Shown here: positions 1 to 5,789 of the stretch, piece by piece | How positions within the stretch are numbered: the first letter of the stretch is position 1 | Layout: the number at the start of each line of letters is the position of its first letter | Assembly: GCA_030831415.1 (NCBI GenBank) | Contig: JAURLC010000016.1 | Location: 1-8,487, forward strand | Reading direction: 5' to 3' | Origin: Bacillota bacterium | GTDB taxonomy: Bacteria; Bacillota_I; Bacilli_A; RFN20; CAG-826 | DNA: 8,487 nt | Translations under genes and position numbers: made by a program | Notes under the pieces: model-generated | The model's database searches: none | The model's input: only the letters and a program-made list of their open reading frames with translations | What the model was told of the DNA's origin: nothing

Positions 1-2
1 CT

Positions 3-356
3 ACCCTTATAAGCGTTTTTCCAACCTTGCTATTTGAATCGTTTGATACGTCCTTTTTATCGTCGATGGACGCGATTATTTCTCTTATTTACGTAGGAAT
101 TGTTTCCAGTGTCATCGCCTATTCTTTACAAGTGGTCGGTCAAAAACGAAGTAGTAGTGCTCCTACTGCCTCATTAATGATGAGCTTAGAAGGAGTCTTT
201 GCCACCATATCGGGGGTGCTTTTTCTAAACGAAGTCATTTCATGGACCCAAGCGTTCGGGATGTTCCTTATTCTTACGGGTATCGTCCTTGCTCAAATTT
301 CTTTTTATTTTTTTAAGAAAACCCCTACTCAACGGCGTATTGATACGATAGAATGA
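3..356 (+). CDS. EamA/DMT-family transporter, C-terminal part (5' truncated by window edge)
   Basis: This is the C-terminal end of an inner-membrane transporter of the drug/metabolite transporter (EamA) superfamily. Such proteins usually have ten helices made of two EamA repeats. The frame is open to the left edge, so the gene starts outside the window; a TTG at 27 lies mid-repeat and is not a credible start. About 118 residues remain. They show the end of the second repeat: a helix carrying SSVIAYSLQVVGQKRSS, then ASLMMSLEGVFATISGVLF followed by LNE, the usual 'SLEPvfa...llGE' signature, then a last helix (GMFLILTGIVLAQI) and a basic tail. The family includes exporters and importers of amino acids, sugars, nucleosides and drugs, so the substrate cannot be told. 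The TGA stop lies 6 bases before the next gene, which suggests co-transcription. Family assignment is firm; function is not. Confidence 0.85.
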   Translation, partial: TLISVFPTLLFESFDTSFLSSMDAIISLIYVGIVSSVIAYSLQVVGQKRSSSAPTASLMMSLEGVFATISGVLFLNEVISWTQAFGMFLILTGIVLAQISFYFFKKTPTQRRIDTIE

Positions 357-362
357 AGAAGT

Positions 363-770
363 ATGAATGTTAATCTCCATATTGTGACGTTATTTGTTCG
401 TGATTATGATGAAGCGATTCAGTATTACACCCAAACCATGGGCATGGTGCTCATTGAAGATATTTTGATTACCACTTCACGACGATGGGTTAAAATTGCG
501 CCTGACTTACAATCACCGATGCATATTTTGCTTCATGTTCCTTTGGTTAAAGAAGATGAAACCTATATCGGTCATCAAGCAGGGACGCGTCCTTTACTCG
601 TTCTCAATACGTTTGAAATTGAAAAGACCGTCCAAACACTGGTTGCAAAAGGTGTGCAATTTAGCAAGTCCATTACACAAGAAGTTTATGGTCGACGGGC
701 GCAATTCCATGATCTTTATGGCAATCTATGGGAAATTGTTCAATATTCTGTGTTCCAACCTCAAGGTTAA
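363..770 (+). CDS. VOC-superfamily protein (glyoxalase/dioxygenase fold)
   Basis: A 135-residue cytosolic protein of the vicinal-oxygen-chelate superfamily, which contains glyoxalase I, fosfomycin-resistance enzymes, extradiol dioxygenases and antibiotic-binding proteins. The sequence shows the paired beta-alpha-beta-beta-beta modules of a single VOC domain. The N-terminal module has HIVTLFVRDYDEAIQYY (residues 6-22), and the C-terminal one ends with the hallmark FHDLYGNLWEIVQ (115-127). His6 and Glu124 sit where the first and last metal ligands of glyoxalase I lie; the two middle ligands are not obvious, so metal binding is uncertain. Length is normal for a one-domain member. It begins 6 bases after the transporter stop, with only a weak purine stretch (GAAGAAG) in front, so it is probably translated as part of that operon. 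Pairing with an exporter-type gene would suit detoxification of a small molecule, but this is inference; the substrate is unknown. Confidence 0.8.
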   Translation: MNVNLHIVTLFVRDYDEAIQYYTQTMGMVLIEDILITTSRRWVKIAPDLQSPMHILLHVPLVKEDETYIGHQAGTRPLLVLNTFEIEKTVQTLVAKGVQFSKSITQEVYGRRAQFHDLYGNLWEIVQYSVFQPQG

Positions 771-800
771 TTGCCTCAATAGACTACTTTTGATAAAGTA
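771..800 (+). promoter_or_regulatory. Possible weak promoter with an inverted repeat over its -10 region
   Basis: The short gap before the membrane-protein gene has a TTGCCT (771-776) and TAAAGT (794-799) exactly 17 bases apart, each matching the sigma-A consensus at four of six positions. A perfect 6-bp inverted repeat with a 4-base loop, TACTTTTGATAAAGTA (785-800), covers the putative -10 and ends 5 bases before the ATG. It could be an operator, a small hairpin over the ribosome binding site, or chance in AT-rich DNA. No strong Shine-Dalgarno is present. Confidence 0.3.
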
Positions 801-805
801 AAGTT

Positions 806-1312
806 ATGTTAAACCTTGTCTTTGCTAAACAAACGACCAATAAATTCATCGGCCTCAATATCATTTATTTTGTGTTCTTTTTTGGATTATATACACTCGT
901 GGATTGCTTTAATATGTCGTATGCCGAAATGGGACAAACCTTTGGTTGGTATTTACCTGTAATCAATATTGGATTAAACCTTATCATGGCATTCTTATCG
1001 ATGGCGATGATGGGCTTAACGTCTGCCCAGTTTGATTTTTCAGGAAAAGAATCAAAAGGATCCAATTTAACCTTTGCTTCGGTATTCTTTGGCATTTTAA
1101 CGTATGGATGCACGCCTTGCGTTATTTCCTTTTTTGCATCCTTAGGCATTGCCTTTTCCGTAATAGCGTTGCCGCTTGCAGGCTTACCGTACAAGTTTAT
1201 TTCCCTTGCCTTATTAATTATTGGGCTCCTTTGGGTGATTCGTTCGATCAAGCATACCACGTGTCAAGTCGATTTCTCAAAAACAAACTCGATTGAAAAA
1301 CCTCGTCTTTAA
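806..1312 (+). CDS. Four-helix membrane protein with intramembrane Cys-x-x-Cys, function unknown
   Basis: I do not recognise a named family here. The 168-residue product has four hydrophobic stretches: about residues 14-34, 47-71, 88-119 and 120-147. There is a polar loop (72-87, FDFSGKESKGSN) between helices 2 and 3 and a hydrophilic C-terminal tail. Helix 3 contains GCTPCVISF, with Cys102 and Cys105; further cysteines are Cys34 at the end of helix 1 and Cys153 in the tail next to a His (KHTTC). A CxxC pair in a membrane helix plus a tail cysteine resembles small metal- or thiol-handling membrane proteins such as MerT, but similarity beyond the motif is not evident, so this is only a hint. 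ATG at 806 is chosen because it gives an N-terminus just before helix 1; the upstream region lacks a strong Shine-Dalgarno. It lies 35 bases after the VOC gene, in the same direction. Confidence 0.7.
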   Translation: MLNLVFAKQTTNKFIGLNIIYFVFFFGLYTLVDCFNMSYAEMGQTFGWYLPVINIGLNLIMAFLSMAMMGLTSAQFDFSGKESKGSNLTFASVFFGILTYGCTPCVISFFASLGIAFSVIALPLAGLPYKFISLALLIIGLLWVIRSIKHTTCQVDFSKTNSIEKPRL

Positions 1313-1326
1313 GAGATTTTTTCATT

Positions 1327-1343
1327 ACGAAAGCGTTTTCTTC
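1327..1343 (+). promoter_or_regulatory. cre-like site (CcpA operator candidate)
   Basis: The core GAAAGCGTTTTC at 1329-1340 is a near-palindrome centred on CG. It matches the catabolite-responsive-element pattern WTGNAARCGNWWWCAWW at all but a few positions: the T near the left end (C here), the A near the right end (T here) and the last W. It lies directly upstream of a TTGACA box at 1348, a position from which CcpA often activates rather than represses. No regulator gene is in the window, so the assignment rests on the motif only. Confidence 0.4.
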
Positions 1344-1347
1344 AAAA

Positions 1348-1391
1348 TTGACAGTCTTGAAGCCTACTTGGTGAATAATCTTTGGTAAAAT
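1348..1391 (+). promoter_or_regulatory. Candidate promoter for ndk
   Basis: A perfect -35 hexamer TTGACA lies at 1348-1353. The best -10 match, AATAAT at 1374-1379 (five of six), is 20 bases away, longer than the ideal 17. A second -10-like TAAAAT at 1386-1391 has no -35 at a good distance. The 99-base gap and the perfect -35 make a promoter here likely, but the exact -10 is uncertain. Confidence 0.4.
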
Positions 1392-1393
1392 AA

Positions 1394-1413
1394 AGAGGAA
1401 AGGATGACGTCAT
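1394..1413 (+). promoter_or_regulatory. ndk ribosome binding site with two overlapping start options
   Basis: AGAGGAAAGG at 1394-1403 contains two Shine-Dalgarno-like cores. AAAGG (1399-1403) is 8 bases from the ndk ATG at 1412. GAGG (1395-1398) is 5 bases from another ATG at 1404, in a different frame. The perfect 10-base palindrome ATGACGTCAT (1404-1413) covers both start codons. Homology of the N-terminus decides for 1412 as the ndk start. Confidence 0.55.
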
Positions 1414-1864
1414 GGAACATACAACATTTGTCCTCATCAAGCCTGATGCAATGAAACTAGGTTTAGCTGACACGATTCTTGAAAGTTTTCGTCAAGAAGG
1501 CTTAACGGTTTTACGCTCGAAAAAAGTACGAGTCGAAAAAGAAAAGATTCTTACCCATTATGAGGATGTCCTTGCCCGCCTTAACAAAGATTATTTAGCT
1601 CAAGCTATCCTCGATGAATTTCTAGATCAGGAAGTGATGATTCTTGTGCTGAGTGAACAAGGCCATGATCCTATCACCCATGTAAGAACAATTATTGGGG
1701 CAACCGACCCTTCCAAAGCCGAACCTTCCTCGCTCCGTGGACAATTCATTCACGATACGTTGGAACAATCGATTATTGAAAAGCGATGGTTACGTAATTT
1801 AATCCACGCTTCAGATTCCCCAGAAGCCGTAGTAAAAGAAACCGCTCTTTGGTTTGATCGCTAA
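1412..1864 (+). CDS. ndk: Nucleoside-diphosphate kinase, atypical long Kpn-loop form
   Basis: This enzyme transfers the gamma-phosphate of ATP to nucleoside diphosphates through a phosphohistidine, keeping NTP and dNTP pools balanced in the cytosol. The 150-residue product shows the family landmarks: FVLIKPDAM (6-14, with the nucleotide-binding Lys10), Tyr50 of HYED, Arg92 of HVR, GATDPSKAEP (96-105), Arg109-Gly110 of SLRG, and NLIHASDS (129-136) with catalytic His132. It ends in ALWF. Two regions differ from common bacterial Ndk: the 'KPFF' helix after Tyr50 is replaced by a longer stretch (51-74), and 18 residues separate RG from the active-site Asn instead of about 8, an insertion of about 10 in the Kpn loop. 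From memory, similar longer forms occur in archaeal and Patescibacteria-type sequences. All catalytic residues are kept, so it should be active. It appears monocistronic, between its own promoter and terminator. Confidence 0.92.
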   Translation: MEHTTFVLIKPDAMKLGLADTILESFRQEGLTVLRSKKVRVEKEKILTHYEDVLARLNKDYLAQAILDEFLDQEVMILVLSEQGHDPITHVRTIIGATDPSKAEPSSLRGQFIHDTLEQSIIEKRWLRNLIHASDSPEAVVKETALWFDR

Positions 1865-1875
1865 TAAAAATGAAC

Positions 1876-1908
1876 GAAAAGAAGGGATTGTCTCCCTTTT
1901 TTTCTTTT
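1876..1908 (+). terminator. Rho-independent terminator of ndk
   Basis: A 12-bp stem pairs GAAAAGAAGGGA (1876-1887) with TCCCTTTTTTTC (1893-1904), with one G-U pair and a 5-base loop TTGTC. The stem begins 11 bases after the ndk stop codon and is followed by TTTT. The inner GGGA/TCCC gives a stable core and the T-rich 3' arm the release tract. The A-rich left side could make it partly active in the other direction too. Confidence 0.85.
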
Positions 1909-1949
1909 GTATAATTCCTCTTTTTATTCGCACCTTTCATTGATAAAAT
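1888..1949 (+). promoter_or_regulatory. Candidate promoter(s) for the GH3-CotH operon
   Basis: A perfect TATAAT lies at 1910-1915, just 3' of the ndk terminator hairpin. TTGTCT at 1888-1893 (four of six) is 16 bases upstream, inside that hairpin. A second -10-like box, TAAAAT, at 1944-1949 has no good -35; if used, its transcript would begin about at the ATG (1957) and be leaderless. The start of the GH3 gene has only AGAAG in front, a poor Shine-Dalgarno. Confidence 0.4.
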
Positions 1950-1956
1950 AGAAGCA

Positions 1957-4059
1957 ATGAAACTTACCAAACGTGTAAAACAGCTCATGTCGCTTATGAC
2001 GTTAGAAGAAAAGGTCGGACAACTGCATCAAGTTCCACCTTTCTTTTTTTCCGATGAACTCGTCAATGAAGTGGCTGGCCCTTTACGCAAATACAAAATT
2101 TCACCCACGCAGCTATTTCATGTGGGATCGATCTTAGGGACGGCAGGACCTGAAGAAATGAAACACCTGCAATCGATGTATTTACAACGATCCCGCCTTA
2201 AAATTCCACTGCTGTTTATGGCGGACATAATTCACGGGTATAAAACTATTTTTCCTATTCCTTTAGCGATTGCGGCAACGATGGATCCAAAGCGAAGTGA
2301 AACCGCTGCACGTATTGCGGCAAAAGAAGCAACAACCTCTGGGATTGCCGTCACCTTTTCTCCGATGGCTGATTTAGCACGAGACGCACGATGGGGAAGA
2401 GTGATGGAAAGCTCCGGCGAAGACCCGTTTGTCAATTATCACATGACGTATGCTGCCGTCAAAGGGTATCAAGGAAGTTCGCTGAAAGATCCTAGTACGC
2501 TTGCTGCATGTGGCAAACACGTCGTTGCTTATGGAGCAGGGATTGCTGGAAAAGACTATACCCAAGCCGAATTATCCAAACATAGTTTGTATCAATATTA
2601 TTTAGAAGGATATCGTGCATGTGTCGATGCGGAAGCACGTTTACTCATGTCATCGTTTAATGTAGTTGAAGGTATTCCTTCGACGGTATCATCCTTTGTG
2701 TTAAAAACATTAATTCGTAACCATCTAGGATTTAAAGGCGTTATCATTTCCGATTACGACTCATTGAATGAAGCCCAATTCCATCGTGTCACTTCATCGG
2801 GGGAAGAAACCGCGTTGAAAGGCATTGAGGCTACCTTAGATATTGAAATGTCTAGTGCGATTTATCAAAATCATTTAATTCCATTGATCGAGCAAGGAAA
2901 GGTTTCTGTTAAATTACTCAATGATGCTGTTGGGCGTGTGTTAATGCTCAAAGAAGAACTTGGTTTATTGGATGATCCGTATCGTGGGTTAAACCCTGCT
3001 TTAGAAGCAACACTTCCTTTATCCGAAAACCATTACAAAGCCGCGTATGATGTTGCTAAGGCATCGCCCATTTTATTAAAAAATGAACAAGCATTACCTT
3101 TATTACCTGAAGAAGAGATCGTTTTTGTAGGGTCCTTATTAGATGAACAAAATTTATTAGGCGCATGGGCGTGGCATGGTGAAGTAGAGCGTACCTCCTC
3201 GTTAGCGATGGTACTTCGCCAACGGTATTCTTTTCCATTACTGATGACCGATTCATTAGAAGAAACTGACCTCAAGACGATTCAAAAAGCAAAAAAAGTG
3301 GTTGTGTTTGTCGGTGAACGTTCCAAAGAATTTGGCGAAGCTCGAAGTAAAATGTCCCCAACATTATCCGATGAACATCAACGTTTACTTCAAACGATAT
3401 TAAGCATCAATCCTAATGTAATTACTGTCGTGATGGCAGGTCGTCCGCTCGTATTATCGCCAACTGTGGTAGCTTCCCAAGCGATCTTATATAGTTTTTA
3501 TTTAGGGTCTGCTATGGCCGATGTCCTTGTGGACACTTTATTTGGTGGTATAAATCCTTCTGGAACATTACCGATGACCTTAGCTTCCGATGTAGGTCAG
3601 TTACCCATTCATACGTTAAGCTTACCCACTGGACGTCCATTTGAAGGTAAGACGTATACGTATACCTCTCATTATATTGATGGAGGTAATACACCCTTAT
3701 TCCCGATGGGATTTGGTTTGAGTTATACCTTTTTTTCCATACAAAAAGCACACAAATTACATGAAAATGAGGATCAAATCGATCTTGATGTGACCGTACA
3801 AAATACAGGACATGTGTATGGGGAACATCCCATCTTTGTATATTTAAAAACACCGATTGTCGGTGTGGCCTTACCGGAGTATCAACTCATCGCGTTCAAT
3901 CGTATGGGTCTTGAACCGGGCATGCGCCAAACGTTAACATTAACAATTGATAAAAAACATGTCTCGTATTATGACACTTCGTTTAAACGTCATCGTTTTG
4001 ATGGGCCTTTCCATGTTAAGATAGTGTTAATGAATGAACAATATGAGGTTACACTTTGA
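1957..4059 (+). CDS. Glycoside hydrolase family 3 beta-glucosidase-type enzyme (BglX-like), cytoplasmic
   Basis: A 700-residue retaining beta-glycosidase expected to release terminal sugars, most likely beta-glucose, from oligosaccharides or glucosides. Domain order is that of BglX: a TIM barrel (about 5-335), an alpha/beta sandwich (about 365-560) and a C-terminal fibronectin-III-like domain (about 600-700). The substrate-binding signatures are intact: Asp90 in ADIIHGYKTIFPIP, ARDARWGRVMESSGEDP (141-157), GKHVVAYG (186-193) and D200. The nucleophile is Asp266 in KGVIISDYD; Glu461 in FGEARSK fits the general acid/base seen as 'HEASSR' in BglX. Also present are AGRPLVL, NPSGTLP and the linker FPMGFGLSYTFF. 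There is no signal peptide and an upstream in-frame TAA at 1912 with no other start codon after it, so ATG 1957 is firm and the enzyme should be cytoplasmic, acting on imported sugars. Its stop overlaps the next start. Sugar specificity cannot be read from sequence alone. Confidence 0.92.
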   Translation: MKLTKRVKQLMSLMTLEEKVGQLHQVPPFFFSDELVNEVAGPLRKYKISPTQLFHVGSILGTAGPEEMKHLQSMYLQRSRLKIPLLFMADIIHGYKTIFPIPLAIAATMDPKRSETAARIAAKEATTSGIAVTFSPMADLARDARWGRVMESSGEDPFVNYHMTYAAVKGYQGSSLKDPSTLAACGKHVVAYGAGIAGKDYTQAELSKHSLYQYYLEGYRACVDAEARLLMSSFNVVEGIPSTVSSFVLKTLIRNHLGFKGVIISDYDSLNEAQFHRVTSSGEETALKGIEATLDIEMSSAIYQNHLIPLIEQGKVSVKLLNDAVGRVLMLKEELGLLDDPYRGLNPALEATLPLSENHYKAAYDVAKASPILLKNEQALPLLPEEEIVFVGSLLDEQNLLGAWAWHGEVERTSSLAMVLRQRYSFPLLMTDSLEETDLKTIQKAKKVVVFVGERSKEFGEARSKMSPTLSDEHQRLLQTILSINPNVITVVMAGRPLVLSPTVVASQAILYSFYLGSAMADVLVDTLFGGINPSGTLPMTLASDVGQLPIHTLSLPTGRPFEGKTYTYTSHYIDGGNTPLFPMGFGLSYTFFSIQKAHKLHENEDQIDLDVTVQNTGHVYGEHPIFVYLKTPIVGVALPEYQLIAFNRMGLEPGMRQTLTLTIDKKHVSYYDTSFKRHRFDGPFHVKIVLMNEQYEVTL
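4045..4059 (+). promoter_or_regulatory. Stop/start overlap and internal Shine-Dalgarno coupling GH3 to CotH
   Basis: The last GH3 codons contain GAGG at 4045-4048, 7 bases before a TTG at 4056. The TTG start and the GH3 TGA stop share bases as TTGA (4056-4059). This supports TTG as the CotH gene start and implies re-initiation by ribosomes finishing the GH3 gene. The next in-frame ATG (4077) has no Shine-Dalgarno and would shorten the lipoprotein signal. Confidence 0.7.
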
Positions 4060-5711
4060 CATCATCCCACCGATGGATGGGGGGATTCATCTTTTTCACG
4101 TTAATCCTTGTTTCTTGTGATGGGTTTTTAACCCCTATTTCATCTCAATCTAGTGTTTTACCATCAAGTGAAAACCAGTCAACTACCGTCGTTTCTTCAA
4201 CGACATCTTTGGAAAGTAATGCAACCTCAACCCCGAATAGTGTGCCTTTGACTTCCCAAGAAGTGGATCAATTATTTTCGCTTGTTGCATTCAATATTGA
4301 CTATGTCACCGAAGATTATGCTTTACCTCAACCAGAAGCGCTTCAATCGATACTTTTTTGGGATTCACCCAATGGTGTGATTGAAGAAGGAATATTGCAG
4401 TATACCAATCCTATTAAGGATACATCGATTGATCTTTTTGCAACGATTACGTATGAAGGACGCAGTTATCAAGAAGCGTATGAAGTCATCATGAAAAGTC
4501 AGTTATTACCTCCAGCGGTGGATAAAAAAGCCCATTTACAGTTAACGCTTGACAATCAAGGCAGTGAGGCAGATATTGCCTATGAATACACCTTAAATGG
4601 AACATCTACCCTCTTGTATGATCAGCACGGTACGATGCAAACAAGTGAGATAACCAGTCCTTTTACAATTCGAACCCGTGGCCATTCCACACGGTTTATG
4701 CCGAAACGTTCGTATCGATTACGGTTTGATAAGAATACGTCTTTACTCGGGATGAAATCGGCGAAGAATTACATTTTACTTGCAAATTATATTGATCATT
4801 CCCAAGTTCGTAATGCGGTTGTTCATTACATGTCACGCTTTTATGATTCGCTTTATGCGATTGATTATCGTTTTATTGATCTATCGATAGGCGGTGTTTA
4901 CTTAGGTAATTATTTATTAACCGAACGCGTAGAATTTCACCCTAATCGATTGGATGTCGATTTTATCCCTGATGCCCCTAACTTTGATAGTGGCTTTTTA
5001 GTTGAACTTGATTATCCCGGTATTGAATTCAATGGTGAAGGGACCAATGGAGTGGATATCTTCCCCATTGAAGGTCGTCCTTATGCGATGAAAGAACCCA
5101 ATTTGGATACAATAGGTTATCAACCCAATCATTTTGCCTATATTCGGGATTATATGCAAACCGTGGCAACACGCTTAAAAGCCCGTCAATCGATTGATGA
5201 CCTCATCGATATTGACAATTGGATTGATTATTTTCTTTTACAAGAAATCACGAAAAATGTGGATGTTGGTTGGGGCTCAGTGTATCTGGTCAAACAAACG
5301 GGTGAACCATTACGTCATATGCCCTTATGGGATTTTGATATTTCCATGGGACTCGGGAATTATTTTGATTCCGGACCGCAAGGGCATTGGGGATGGGCAG
5401 ACTTTAATAAAAACGATTTCTTTACGTGGATGATGCAATATCCTACGATTAAAAATGCATTTAAAATTCGCCTTGCTGACTTTCAACAACGTGTCCTTCC
5501 TGAAGTTGTGATGTATTTAGAAGAGCATGCTCTTTCTTTTGCCCAACTTTTTGAAGACAATCAAACCTTATGGCCTCTTAATGTGTGTGAAGGGGGCTTT
5601 TGCCCGATAGTTTCTGAACTCATGAATAATACCGTATATCAAGATCATCTCGATTTTTTAACGTCTTTTTTAACGACACGAACCACCTGGATGAGACAAA
5701 ACATCGTATAG
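4056..5711 (+). CDS. CotH kinase-like lipoprotein with bacterial Ig-like domain
   Basis: A 551-residue surface lipoprotein. Residues 1-20 form a signal peptide ending in the lipobox LVSC, with Cys21 as the lipid anchor. A Ser/Thr-rich linker follows (about 28-65). Residues about 66-148 match the atrophied bacterial Ig-like (aBig) pattern: LPQ..., ILFWDSPNGVIEEGIL, IDLFATITYEG. The rest is a CotH domain. It has IRTRGHST (205-212), PKRSYRLRF (216-224), LLANYIDHSQVRN (241-253), YLLTERVEF (286-294), FLLQEITKNVD (393-403) and PLWDFDISMG (423-432). Glu290 and Asp426/Asp428 fall at the positions proposed as catalytic or metal-binding in this atypical protein-kinase fold. CotH of Bacillus phosphorylates spore-coat proteins, but many CotH-like genes lie outside sporulation; nothing here points to sporulation. 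Two cysteines (511 and 516) may form a disulfide. It is coupled to the GH3 gene. Domain call is strong; substrate unknown. Confidence 0.85.
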   Translation: MTSSHRWMGGFIFFTLILVSCDGFLTPISSQSSVLPSSENQSTTVVSSTTSLESNATSTPNSVPLTSQEVDQLFSLVAFNIDYVTEDYALPQPEALQSILFWDSPNGVIEEGILQYTNPIKDTSIDLFATITYEGRSYQEAYEVIMKSQLLPPAVDKKAHLQLTLDNQGSEADIAYEYTLNGTSTLLYDQHGTMQTSEITSPFTIRTRGHSTRFMPKRSYRLRFDKNTSLLGMKSAKNYILLANYIDHSQVRNAVVHYMSRFYDSLYAIDYRFIDLSIGGVYLGNYLLTERVEFHPNRLDVDFIPDAPNFDSGFLVELDYPGIEFNGEGTNGVDIFPIEGRPYAMKEPNLDTIGYQPNHFAYIRDYMQTVATRLKARQSIDDLIDIDNWIDYFLLQEITKNVDVGWGSVYLVKQTGEPLRHMPLWDFDISMGLGNYFDSGPQGHWGWADFNKNDFFTWMMQYPTIKNAFKIRLADFQQRVLPEVVMYLEEHALSFAQLFEDNQTLWPLNVCEGGFCPIVSELMNNTVYQDHLDFLTSFLTTRTTWMRQNIV

Positions 5712-5723
5712 TTTCCTAAAGTG

Positions 5724-5732
5724 TGCTATAGT
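5724..5732 (+). promoter_or_regulatory. Extended -10 promoter for the DEAD-box helicase gene
   Basis: TGCTATAGT at 5724-5732 is a TGn-extended -10 element (TATAGT, five of six). No convincing -35 lies 16-18 bases upstream, which is common for extended -10 promoters. Transcription would begin near 5739 and give a leader of about 50 bases containing the hairpin at 5749-5776. Confidence 0.5.
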
Positions 5733-5748
5733 CAATGAGTTATTGTTC

Positions 5749-5776
5749 GTTTAGGGAGGCTTAGATTTTCCTGAAC
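5749..5776 (+). promoter_or_regulatory. 5'-UTR hairpin next to the helicase ribosome binding site
   Basis: GTTTAGGGA (5749-5757) can pair over 9 bp with TTCCTGAAC (5768-5776), with two G-U pairs and a 10-base loop. The 3' arm ends 2 bases before the A-rich Shine-Dalgarno AAAGGAG (5779-5785). There is no T-tract after it, so it is not a terminator. A role in translational or cold-dependent control is inference. Confidence 0.4.
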
Positions 5777-5789
5777 CAAAAGGAGAACT

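Noticed and set aside
27..356. TTG at 27 as the start of a complete 109-residue transporter
   Set aside because: The frame stays open to the window edge and the family has about 300 residues, so the gene is truncated by the window.
865..1260. 131-codon open frame on the - strand opposite the membrane-protein gene
   Set aside because: It is fully antisense to a gene with clear membrane-helix pattern, its product has no recognisable motif, and no ribosome binding site precedes it.
1295..1323. Possible terminator after the membrane-protein gene (A-rich/T-rich pairing with a CTC/GAG core)
   Set aside because: The GC core is only 3 bp with a mismatch beside it, and the T run is used up in the stem with none after it; too weak to call.
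3648..3667. Tandem GTATAC-like repeat in the GH3 gene
   Set aside because: It encodes the alternating TYTYT segment before the conserved linker and only two units exist; coding repetition is enough to explain it.
3512..3853. 113-codon - strand frame inside the GH3 gene
   Set aside because: It is antisense to the conserved GH3 sandwich and linker region, with a product of odd composition and no motif; a chance frame.
4077..4079. ATG 4077 as the CotH start
   Set aside because: It has no Shine-Dalgarno and would remove the charged N-terminus of the signal peptide, whereas TTG 4056 has GAGG at good spacing and a stop/start overlap.
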